Below are positions 7,035-14,842 of a stretch of DNA of 64,000 bases, one piece after another; positions within the stretch are counted from its first letter, which is position 1, and each line of letters begins with the position of its first letter. The position numbers and the translations under genes were made by a program. Location: the NCBI GenBank assembly GCA_035578005.1, contig DATJYK010000150.1, forward strand, positions 40,188 through 104,187, read 5' to 3'. This stretch comes from Gp13-AA77 sp035578005 (GTDB lineage: Bacteria; Acidobacteriota; Terriglobia; UBA7540). The notes below the pieces were generated by a model. The model was given only the letters and a program-made list of their open reading frames with translations, did no database searches and was not told the DNA's origin.

Positions 7035-9080
7035 ATGATCGAAGCTTATAACAACCGGGCGCTGCTCACCGACCTTTACGAATTGACGATGGCGGCGGCC
7101 TACTTTGAGCATCGCGTCCCGGTGCGCGCCACCTTCGAGCTGTTCGTTCGGCAGTTACCCCCGGAGCGCTCTTACCTGGTGGCGGCAGGCCTTGATTCAG
7201 GGCTGGGCTATCTTGAAAATCTCCAGTTCACGGAAGATGACGTAGCATTTCTGCGCGGCCTGCCAGGTTTCCGTACGGTATCAGACGAGTTCTTCAACTA
7301 TCTGCGCAACTTTCGCTTCACGGGTGACATTCACGGCGTGCCGGAAGGCACGTTGATCTTCGGCGGCGAGCCCATCCTGCAAGTCACGGCGCCCATTGCG
7401 GAGGCGCAGATCGTTGAAACCTACCTGCTCTCGGTACTCAATTTTGAGACGCTCATCGCTTCCAAAGCCGCGCGTGTGGTGAGCGTGGCAGGCGGGCGGA
7501 AGGTGTGGGAGTTCGGAACGCGGCGAGCCCACGGGCCCCAAGCGGGCGTGCGCGCCGCGCGCGCCGCGTACGTCGGCGGCTGCGCAGGCACCTCGAACGT
7601 GCTGGCCGGCTACCTCTACGGCGTGCCCACGGCGGGAACGGCCGCCCATTCCTGGACGCAATCCTACCCGAGCGAACGGGAGAGCTTCCTGGCCCTGCTC
7701 GAAACATTCCCGGACGCGACCTTGCTCATCGACACCTACGACACATTGGCCGGAGCCCAGACGGCCGCCACCCTCGGGCGCCCGCTTGCAGGCGTCCGCA
7801 TTGACAGTGGCGACCTGCTTGAAAAGGGCCGGCGAGTGCGCGAAATTCTCGACCGTCATGGCCTGCGTGAGACCAAAATCTTTGCCAGCGGCGACTTGAA
7901 TGAGTACAAGATCCAGGAGTTGGTGGCGAACAAAGCTCCGATCGACGCCTTCGGCGTCGGCACGGATCTGGCCACTTCACGCGACGTGCCCGCGCTAGGC
8001 GTGGTCTACAAGCTGGTGGAGGTCGAGCACGACGGCCAGGTGGAATACAAGACAAAGTTCAGCGAGCAGAAAGCGCATTGGCCAGGCCGCAAGCAGATTT
8101 TCCGCTTCTCGCGGACTGACGGCGACGGCCGTCAGATCTTCCATCACGACCTGATTACCTGCTGCGGTGAGGATCACCCGGAGGGCGCGCCGCTGCTCGA
8201 GCCGGTGATGCGCGCCGGCCATCGCCTTGAGCCTCCACACCCTATCAGGGAGGCTAGGGCGCGCGCGCTAGCCGGCCTCGAACGGTTGCCCGAGCGCTAC
8301 AAGTCACTTCACGACGGCCCGCGTTACCCTGTCGGCTACAGCGCCAGGTTGGAGCGCCTGCGCGAAGAGGTTCGCCGGCAGTACGTGACTGCGCCCGAGG
8401 TGCCCGATGAGTTCGCTGCCCACGCCAATTCAGACGCAGGCCGTCCAGTGGTCTTCCTCGACGTCGACACCCAGGTAGATTTTATGTCGCCCAGCGGAGC
8501 GCTCTACGTCCCTGGAGCCGAGCAGATCATCCCCAACCTCAAGAGACTGATGGAACATGCGCGGGAGCAAGGCATTCCTGTGATCTCTTCGGCGGACGCT
8601 CATGCGCCCGATGATCCTTCTTTTTCGGAGTGGCCGCCTCACTGCGTGGTGGGCACGCCGGGCCAGCACCGGATTCCTGCGACCCAATCGCCGTCCGCGC
8701 TGCGTGTTCCAAATCTGGCCGGCGCCTTTCGCCCGGCGCTGGACCGGACCCGACAGATTGTTCTCGAAATCGAGAAACAGGCATACTCCGTGGCGGCCAA
8801 TCCCAACTTCGAAGCGGTGCTGGCGGCGCTCGGCGCCAGCCGGTTCATCGTATTTGGGGTGGCGACGGAGTATTGCGTGAAAGAATCGGCTCTGGCGCTG
8901 CGCGAGATGGGGCTGCCCGTGGATTTGGTCGTGGACGCCATCCGGCCTATTACTGAGGAGGGTGGAAGAGACGCGATCAAGGACATGCTGACGGCGGGCG
9001 TTCACCTCGTGACCACTGAGGAGGTGTGTGCCCAAGTGCTTCAGTTGGCTGGCGCTGGATCAGCTATCCCGCCTGCTTAG
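7035..9080 (+). CDS. Fused nicotinate phosphoribosyltransferase-nicotinamidase
   Basis: A 681-residue two-domain NAD salvage enzyme. Residues 1-440 are nicotinate phosphoribosyltransferase (PncB-like): LLTDLYELTMAAAYFEHRVP, EFGTRRAHGPQAG, GTAAHSW with the conserved His, LIDTYDTL and GVRIDSGDLLEKG. Residues about 462-670 are an isochorismatase-fold nicotinamidase (PncA-like): FLDVDTQVDFM with catalytic Asp, the metal-site region ADAHAPDD, WPPHCVVGTPGQ, Lys in EIEKQAYS and nucleophile Cys in VATEYCVKES. Together they convert nicotinamide to nicotinate and then to nicotinate mononucleotide. It is transcribed away from two TIR genes. The 3' end overlaps the convergent zinc-ribbon gene by 17 bp. 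Confidence 0.92.
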   Translation: MIEAYNNRALLTDLYELTMAAAYFEHRVPVRATFELFVRQLPPERSYLVAAGLDSGLGYLENLQFTEDDVAFLRGLPGFRTVSDEFFNYLRNFRFTGDIHGVPEGTLIFGGEPILQVTAPIAEAQIVETYLLSVLNFETLIASKAARVVSVAGGRKVWEFGTRRAHGPQAGVRAARAAYVGGCAGTSNVLAGYLYGVPTAGTAAHSWTQSYPSERESFLALLETFPDATLLIDTYDTLAGAQTAATLGRPLAGVRIDSGDLLEKGRRVREILDRHGLRETKIFASGDLNEYKIQELVANKAPIDAFGVGTDLATSRDVPALGVVYKLVEVEHDGQVEYKTKFSEQKAHWPGRKQIFRFSRTDGDGRQIFHHDLITCCGEDHPEGAPLLEPVMRAGHRLEPPHPIREARARALAGLERLPERYKSLHDGPRYPVGYSARLERLREEVRRQYVTAPEVPDEFAAHANSDAGRPVVFLDVDTQVDFMSPSGALYVPGAEQIIPNLKRLMEHAREQGIPVISSADAHAPDDPSFSEWPPHCVVGTPGQHRIPATQSPSALRVPNLAGAFRPALDRTRQIVLEIEKQAYSVAANPNFEAVLAALGASRFIVFGVATEYCVKESALALREMGLPVDLVVDAIRPITEEGGRDAIKDMLTAGVHLVTTEEVCAQVLQLAGAGSAIPPA

Positions 9081-9564
9081 CGGCCAGCGGACCGATAAAC
9101 GGCAGCATAAAGCGCTCATTGTTGTAAGCCTTGTACATCATGAAGAGCCAGAGCAGAAAGAAGGCCAGCCGCAACAGCGCCCAGAGGAGCAGGAGCACGC
9201 TCCACAAAAAGCCCAGGCTCACCACGAAGAGAGTTCCCGAAATGACGCCCCAAATCATAAAAGCGGCGACGTAGGCAACACTCAGGAAAATGGATTGGAA
9301 GGCGTGAAAACGCACGTACGAGTCGCGCTTGTAGGGCTCGATCACCAGGAAAATAATGCCTGTGATGAACCCCACCAAGTAGGCTAGTGCCGCAGCGCCG
9401 TTCGAAGGGATGGGTTTTTCAAATGACGTGCCGCCGGTTGGCTGCCTGAATTCTACTCGCGTTCCCCTTCCAGTGGCGCGGGCTGTCCCAACCGCAGATC
9501 CGCAAGCGCCGCAGTAAGCGGCCCCTTCGTTGAGGGATGCTCCACATTTCGCGCAGAAAGCCAT
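9064..9564 (-). CDS. Zinc-ribbon, DUF4870-like membrane protein
   Basis: A 166-residue protein with an N-terminal zinc ribbon (FCAKCGASLNEGAAYCGACG, two CxxC pairs). A linker is followed by a four-helix membrane domain resembling DUF4870/Tic20-like proteins: NGAAALAYLVGFITGIIFLV, RFHAFQSIFLSVAY, a long hydrophobic helix pair and the C-terminal MMYKAYNNERFMLPFIGPLA. Function unknown in this family. Its stop overlaps the end of the NAD-salvage gene on the opposite strand. Confidence 0.82.
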   Translation of the reverse strand: MAFCAKCGASLNEGAAYCGACGSAVGTARATGRGTRVEFRQPTGGTSFEKPIPSNGAAALAYLVGFITGIIFLVIEPYKRDSYVRFHAFQSIFLSVAYVAAFMIWGVISGTLFVVSLGFLWSVLLLLWALLRLAFFLLWLFMMYKAYNNERFMLPFIGPLAAKQAG

Positions 9565-10023
9565 CGGCGCACCTCCGAGCGTTCAGATTCAAAAGCGCTC
9601 GCCGCCAAGCCGGCGGTCCGGTTAGTATGCCACAACAGGGAGCAACGGAGTGCAGGAACTCGATGTGCGGCTCGATGTTAGGGCTCAGCGGCGCATTTCA
9701 TGAGCTATCGATTGAAGTGATTGGCATCGATGGTGGATGCGTGAAACCTCTCTCGATACTGAAGAAGGTCACCTCGCGTCTTTCCTGGATCAGATTCTCG
9801 AGGATTGCAGCCTGACAAAATTACACAATAAAAACACTTGACAATCAAATTGGTACGCAATATCGTAGGAGGCAATTCCAACACTTATGACTACCTGGGG
9901 GCACTAACGGCAACGTTGGTGCCCTTCCTACTAAAGGGCTCGGTATCAGATTTCTGATTACCTTTGGGAGCGCGAGGAAGAGATATGCCTGGCCAGGCAT
10001 TCATGTTGGCGAGCAGCGCCCGG
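9565..10023. other. Intergenic region with orphan promoter-like site
   Basis: No convincing gene. A promoter-like TTGACA (9838-9843), 17-base spacer and TATCGT (9861-9866) is followed by AGGAGG, a six-codon reading frame MTTWGH (9887-9907) and a stem-loop of 10-bp arms at 9899-9908 and 9915-9924 with one mismatch. This could be a leader, a small RNA or chance. Confidence 0.4.
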
Positions 10024-10230
10024 CTATACGAATAAGGGGGTCTCGTCGGGGCCGACATCGGCAGCGGGTGGCGTGCCCGTGCGAGTGAGGGGAAGGGTCA
10101 ACGCCGCAACCAACAGCACCGCTGCGGTGGTTACCGTAAGGGGGTGCTGACGCGCCCAGCTCCAGGCGCGTTCCAGGGAATCTCGCATGGCGTCTTTGCT
10201 CATGACAGGCTCACTTGTCATCATCATCAT
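10024..10230 (-). CDS. Small single-pass membrane protein, unknown
   Basis: A 68-residue frame starting at an ATG run (10230), with GGAGGG about 5 bases upstream. The product has a charged N-terminus (SKDAMRDSLERAWSWARQHP), one transmembrane helix (LTVTTAAVLLVAALTLPL) and a short polar tail. No family recognised. The longer frame to 10269 ignores the good Shine-Dalgarno. It stands alone between two larger genes. Confidence 0.5.
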   Translation of the reverse strand: MMMMTSEPVMSKDAMRDSLERAWSWARQHPLTVTTAAVLLVAALTLPLTRTGTPPAADVGPDETPLFV

Positions 10231-10611
10231 ACCGCCCTCCAGTACTATCGGCCACTCAAATCGACCCATTAGGCTCGCTGAAGGGCTGAACGGCGAAATC
10301 TTTCGCCTGAACGTGCCTTCAGTTCTTGGAGACCCCGGCCGCTAGCGGCGCTTGCAACACTCATACTACGTAATCTTGTGCCCCGCTGAGACCTTACCAA
10401 CCATGCTAACCACGAGTTGGGTAGACGAATGCACAGGCCTCACCTTCGGGTGCCCTTTGTGAGGCGATGGCACACGCGAGGATTGCGGATTCGGATTCGT
10501 CCAACTTGACCCTATGCAGCTTTTCACCTAGATTTGGAGTTCGATTCCCTTGCCGCATTACGCTTGAGTGCTAGAGACCGGACTGGCCGCAACTCGGCCT
10601 GCCGACTGGAT
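10231..10611. other. Intergenic region before ggt, nothing recognised
   Basis: No gene, clear promoter or strong repeat is visible. The upstream in-frame extension of ggt (10534-10611) lies here but lacks family similarity. Confidence 0.4.
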
Positions 10612-12345
10612 ATGATCACTCAACGGAAAGACCGGACCTCACCGGTCCTGAACACGGCGCGCCTGACACCGGCGACGTTTGTCGCGGCACTGCTGCTTGT
10701 CTGCACCACGGCGAACGGGTTGCAGCCCGTAGCCAGACGGCACGGAATGGTTGCCTCCAGTGAACCGAACGCCACCGAGGCGGGCGTCGAGATTCTCAAG
10801 GCCGGTGGCAACGCCGTAGATGCCGCCGTGGCGGTGGGATTCGCATTGGCCGTCACGCACCCCTTTGCTGGCAACATCGGCGGGGGCGGGTTCATGCTGG
10901 TGCGGCTCGCATCCGGAGATTCGGCTTTTGTCGACTACCGCGAGGAAGCGCCGGGCGACGCCTCGCATAACATGTATTTGGACAGCTCGGGTAATCCCAT
11001 CCCGGGAGCGAGTCTCGTCGGTGCCCTCGCCTCGGGCGTGCCCGGCACGGTGGCAGGCCTGGCGCTGGCCGAGCAGAAATACGGAAAGCTCGGCCTCCGG
11101 CGCGTGATGCAGCCGGCCATCCGGCTGGCTTCAAGCGGCTTTGAGGTTAGCTACGCGCTGGCGCAGGGACTGCGCGGCGAGAGCGAAAAGCTCACGAAGT
11201 TTGACGAATCTCGCCACATTTTCCTGCGCGACGGAAAGTATTATGAGGCCGGGGAGATCTTCCGGCAGCCCGAATTGGCACGAACGCTTGAGGCGATCGC
11301 CTTGCACGGTCCTGACGCCTTTTATCATGGCGCCATCGCCCACCAGATAGCGGCCACCATGGAGAAGTACCACGGCCTCATCAGTCTGGCCGATCTCGCC
11401 CAATATCGGGCGAAGGTCCGAGAACCGCTGGTGGGGCATTTCCGGGGTTACACGATTCTCACCGCTCCACCTCCGAGCTCAGGAGGCGTTGGCTTGATCG
11501 AAATGCTGAATATCCTCGAGCCTTTGGACCTGGGCCCGCCGGATTCCTACGCCTCGATGCACCCGATGATTGAGGCCATGCGGCGAGCTTACGCCGACCG
11601 CGCGCAGTACCTGGGCGACACCGACTTCGTCCAAGTGCCGGTGGAGGGCCTGGTCAGCAAGGACTACGCTGCTGGATTGCGCCAGCAGATTCTGCACCAA
11701 AAGCCGGACGCGCCCGTACGCGCCGGCCAGCCCACGCCTGCTGAGTCCAGCACCACCACTCACTACTCGGTGGTCGACGCCGAGGGCAATGCCGTTTCAA
11801 ATACTTACACTCTGAATGCGGGTTACGGCTCCGGCCTCACGGTGGAGGGCGCAGGCTTCTTGCTGAACGACGGAATGGACGACTTCGCCGCCAAGCCGGG
11901 CTCGCCGAACATGTTCGGTCTCATTCAGGGCGAGGCTAATGCCATCGCGCCGCGCAAGCGTCCCTTATCCTCTATGACTCCGACGATCGTGCTGGAAGAC
12001 GGCGCCGGCGGCAATCAACCCCAGCTCCGGCTGGTGCTGGGCTCGCCCGGCGGCGGCACCATTATCAACACCGTGCTGCAAGTGCTCCTCAATGTGCTCG
12101 TCTTCAAAATGGACGTTCAGCAGGCTGTTACCGAGCCGCGCTTCCACAACCAGTGGATGCCGGACCTGGTGCTGCTGGAAAATACGATTTCACAAGACAC
12201 GGTGGAGCGGCTCCAGGAAGCCGGCTACAAGGTGAAACAAGTGGGGGGCATCGGCGACTGCGAGGCCATCGCGGTTGACCCGGCGACCGGTTGGCGCTTT
12301 GGCGCCTCCGACCCGCGCGGCGGCGGACGGGCCGATGGATACTGA
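10612..12345 (+). CDS. ggt: Gamma-glutamyltranspeptidase
   Basis: Cleaves the gamma-glutamyl bond of glutathione and transfers or hydrolyses the glutamyl group, in the periplasm. About 577 residues from the ATG at 10612, with an N-terminal signal segment (ATFVAALLLVCTTANG). It is a typical autoprocessing Ntn-hydrolase: the large-subunit region has GMVASSEPNATEAGVEILKA and GGNAVDAAVA. The small subunit begins at the catalytic Thr of TTHYSVVDAEGNAVS, and the C-terminus has GSPGGGTIINTVLQ and the Gly-rich ending. The stop TGA shares a base with the next gene's ATG (TGATG), so the downstream isomerase is translationally coupled. Confidence 0.93.
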   Translation: MITQRKDRTSPVLNTARLTPATFVAALLLVCTTANGLQPVARRHGMVASSEPNATEAGVEILKAGGNAVDAAVAVGFALAVTHPFAGNIGGGGFMLVRLASGDSAFVDYREEAPGDASHNMYLDSSGNPIPGASLVGALASGVPGTVAGLALAEQKYGKLGLRRVMQPAIRLASSGFEVSYALAQGLRGESEKLTKFDESRHIFLRDGKYYEAGEIFRQPELARTLEAIALHGPDAFYHGAIAHQIAATMEKYHGLISLADLAQYRAKVREPLVGHFRGYTILTAPPPSSGGVGLIEMLNILEPLDLGPPDSYASMHPMIEAMRRAYADRAQYLGDTDFVQVPVEGLVSKDYAAGLRQQILHQKPDAPVRAGQPTPAESSTTTHYSVVDAEGNAVSNTYTLNAGYGSGLTVEGAGFLLNDGMDDFAAKPGSPNMFGLIQGEANAIAPRKRPLSSMTPTIVLEDGAGGNQPQLRLVLGSPGGGTIINTVLQVLLNVLVFKMDVQQAVTEPRFHNQWMPDLVLLENTISQDTVERLQEAGYKVKQVGGIGDCEAIAVDPATGWRFGASDPRGGGRADGY

Positions 12346-13208
12346 TGGAATACGGGCTCTCAACACGTCTTTTTACTGCTGAACGTCTCAGTTCGCGCCT
12401 GCTGGACCGGATTTTCGAGGCCGGCTTTCGCCAAATCGAGATCTTCGGTGCGCCAGAGCACCTCAATTACCGTGACGCTCACCACGTGCGGGACGTAGCC
12501 CAGTGGTTCTCGGACCTGGGAATCGCACTCCACTCCCTGCACGCCCCGCCTTATTCGGAGCCAGGCTCGGGCCGCCGAGGGGGCTTCGCCATTTCCGTCG
12601 CTTACACCCAGCGCAGGCTTCAAATCGACTCCATGGATGAGATCAAGCGGACCCTCGAGGCTGCAGAGCGTCTGCCCTTCCGCTTTCTCGTATTGCATCT
12701 CGGGCTTGAGAACGACGAATACGGTCTCGACCGTTTCGATGCCGCCTTTACCTCGCTCGAGCACCTGCGCATCTTTGCCAAAGAGCGCGGAGTGACCCTG
12801 CTTCTGGAAAACGCTCCAGGCGAGATCAACACGCCCACGCGGCTGGTGGAATTTCTTGATTACACTCACCTCCGCAACGTCGGGATCTGCTTCGACGCCG
12901 GCCACGCGCACCTGGCGGGCAACGCGCGCGAGGCGTTCGGCATTCTGCGGGAGCGAGTGTCCTCCGTTCACCTTCACGATAATCACGGTGAGAAGGACGA
13001 CCATTTGCTCCCTTTCGAAGGCGGCCCTGGCGGAATTGACTGGCCCGGTTTGATGCTGGATCTCTCAGCGGCGAAGGGCAGCAGCGGTGAGAGCCCGTGC
13101 GCGTTTCTCGAGTTGCAGGATCACGGGCCTAAATCTACACAGTTGAAGCAGGTTTGCGAGGTCGCGCGCAAGCTGGAAGAGTTGGAACAAAGGGCCGCTG
13201 GCGAATAG
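12345..13208 (+). CDS. Sugar phosphate isomerase/epimerase-like TIM barrel
   Basis: A 287-residue xylose-isomerase-like TIM barrel (AP endonuclease 2 superfamily). It opens with YGLSTRLFTAERLSSRLLDR, and the metal-site residues are suggested by LLLENAPGEINTPTRLVEF, GICFDAGHAHLAGNAREAF, VSSVHLHDNHGEKDDHLLPF and a late AFLELQDHG. The ATG at 12345 overlaps the ggt stop, so the frame back to 12291 is discarded. Substrate unknown; such enzymes isomerise or epimerise sugars or inositols, or cut abasic DNA (less likely without the endonuclease IV signature). Confidence 0.82.
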   Translation: MEYGLSTRLFTAERLSSRLLDRIFEAGFRQIEIFGAPEHLNYRDAHHVRDVAQWFSDLGIALHSLHAPPYSEPGSGRRGGFAISVAYTQRRLQIDSMDEIKRTLEAAERLPFRFLVLHLGLENDEYGLDRFDAAFTSLEHLRIFAKERGVTLLLENAPGEINTPTRLVEFLDYTHLRNVGICFDAGHAHLAGNAREAFGILRERVSSVHLHDNHGEKDDHLLPFEGGPGGIDWPGLMLDLSAAKGSSGESPCAFLELQDHGPKSTQLKQVCEVARKLEELEQRAAGE

Positions 13209-13390
13209 CGAGTTGCGAGTGGCAATGGAGGGTGCTGGGTCATTTTGACGTAGGGGCGGCCCTTGTGGCCGCCCATTTCGGAGGTAGGTCTCTTACTTGG
13301 GCGGCCACAAGGGCCGCCCCTACGTCAAAATGACCCACTACCGAACGGACGGCGTCGAACACAACTCACTATTCGCTACTCGCATTCCGG
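13201..13390. repeat. Palindromic element with perfect 40-bp arms, heptad flanks
   Basis: The arms at 13236-13275 and 13298-13337 are exact reverse complements (40 of 40) with a 22-bp loop. The core of each arm is GGGGCGGCCCTTGTGGCCGC or its complement. Outside the palindrome, 7-bp units (GCGAATA, GCGAGTT, GCGAGTG) run on the left, and related reversed units near 13362-13388 on the right. Diverged copies of the palindrome lie at 21982-22062 and 45125-45190. It fits a non-autonomous palindromic mobile repeat placed between the isomerase and asnS, and could also act as a bidirectional terminator. Confidence 0.8.
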
Positions 13391-13420
13391 TGTAACTCGT
13401 CCGTAGTTCAAAGGAAAATC

Positions 13421-14728
13421 ATGGAGCCACTCGTAGTTGAAATCCGCAACATATCAGCTCACGCTGGCCAGGATGTCGTGATCCAAGGCTGGCTCTACAA
13501 CCTGCGCGAGAGTGGGAAACTGCTGTTCCCGCAATTCCGCGACGGTACCGGTGTGATCCAGGGGGTGGTGGTGAAATCGGCCGTGCCACCGGAACTGTTC
13601 GAGAGCGTCAAAGGCCTCACGCAGGAATCATCCGTACGAGTCACGGGCAAGGCTCGTGCTGACCAGCGAGCTCACGGCGGCTTTGAGCTGGACGTTTCCG
13701 GCATTGAGGTGCTCCAGCGCGTACCGCCCGAACACCCTTATCCGATCACACCTAAAGAACACGGCGTCGACTTTCTGATGGACCACCGCCACCTGTGGCT
13801 GCGGTCCGCGCGTCAGCGGGCCATCCTGGGCGTACGGCACGAGATCATCAAGGCCACGCGCGACTTCTTCGACAACGGCGGCTTCACGCTGGTGGATACG
13901 CCCATCTTCACGCCGGCCGCCTGCGAGGGTACTACCACGTTATTCGAGGTAGGCTACTTCGATGACAAGGCGTATCTCACCCAATCCGGCCAGCTTTACA
14001 ACGAGGCCGCGGCCATGTCCGTGGGCAAGACATATTGCTTCGGGCCCACGTTTCGCGCCGAAAAGTCTAAGACGCGCCGCCACCTCACCGAGTTCTGGAT
14101 GGTGGAGCCGGAAGTCGCCTTCGCGCACCTGGAAGACGTGTGCGTGCTAGCGGAAGAGCTGATCGCCTATATCGTTCAGTGCGTACTCGAAAAGCGGCGG
14201 AGCGAGCTCAAAGTGCTGGAGCGTGACGTCAGCAAACTCGAAGCCATCAAGCTTCCTTTTCCCCGGCTGACCTACGACGAGGCCGTGAATATCCTCAACG
14301 AAAAGGGCAGCGCCATCAATTGGGGCGGCGACTTCGGTGGCACCGACGAGACGATCCTAAGCGAGCAGTTTGACCGGCCGGTAATCGTCACCCGCTATCC
14401 CTCGGCCGTGAAGGCGTTCTACATGGCCACCGATCCGGCGCGGCCTGATGTCGCGCTGTGCGTGGATGTGCTGGCGCCCGAGGGTTACGGTGAAATCGTG
14501 GGTGGCGGCGAGCGCCTGGCCGACTACGAAGAACTCTTGAAGCGAATCGACGAAAATAAACTGCCCCGCGAAGCCTTCGAGTGGTACCTCGATCTGCGCC
14601 GCTACGGCAACGTGCCGCACGCCGGCTTCGGCATGGGCATCGAGCGCGCCGTGGCCTGGATCTGCGGCCTGGAACATGTGCGCGAAACGATACCCTTTCC
14701 ACGCATGTTGTATCGGCTGACCCCTTAG
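13421..14728 (+). CDS. asnS: Asparaginyl-tRNA synthetase
   Basis: Charges tRNA-Asn with asparagine. 435 residues, the usual length. The N-terminal OB-fold anticodon-binding domain includes VVIQGWLYNLRESGKL and FRDGTGVIQGVV. The class IIb catalytic core follows: motif 1 region IIKATRDFFDNGGFTLVDTP, motif 2 RRHLTEFWMVEPEVAF and motif 3 GFGMGIERAVAWICG. AsnRS-type features rather than AspRS are seen (WMVEPE, short insertion). Its presence suggests direct Asn-tRNA charging in this organism. It stands alone after a palindromic repeat. Confidence 0.95.
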   Translation: MEPLVVEIRNISAHAGQDVVIQGWLYNLRESGKLLFPQFRDGTGVIQGVVVKSAVPPELFESVKGLTQESSVRVTGKARADQRAHGGFELDVSGIEVLQRVPPEHPYPITPKEHGVDFLMDHRHLWLRSARQRAILGVRHEIIKATRDFFDNGGFTLVDTPIFTPAACEGTTTLFEVGYFDDKAYLTQSGQLYNEAAAMSVGKTYCFGPTFRAEKSKTRRHLTEFWMVEPEVAFAHLEDVCVLAEELIAYIVQCVLEKRRSELKVLERDVSKLEAIKLPFPRLTYDEAVNILNEKGSAINWGGDFGGTDETILSEQFDRPVIVTRYPSAVKAFYMATDPARPDVALCVDVLAPEGYGEIVGGGERLADYEELLKRIDENKLPREAFEWYLDLRRYGNVPHAGFGMGIERAVAWICGLEHVRETIPFPRMLYRLTP

Positions 14729-14842
14729 CGATCAGAGCGCGAGCGGCACGAGCGGGAGCCGCGGATACGCCGGTCTCGGGTGAGCAGCGGAATTTTCTCA
14801 ACGAAGTGAATCGCTGTGCTTTGCTCTGCGCCAGCCGGCCCA

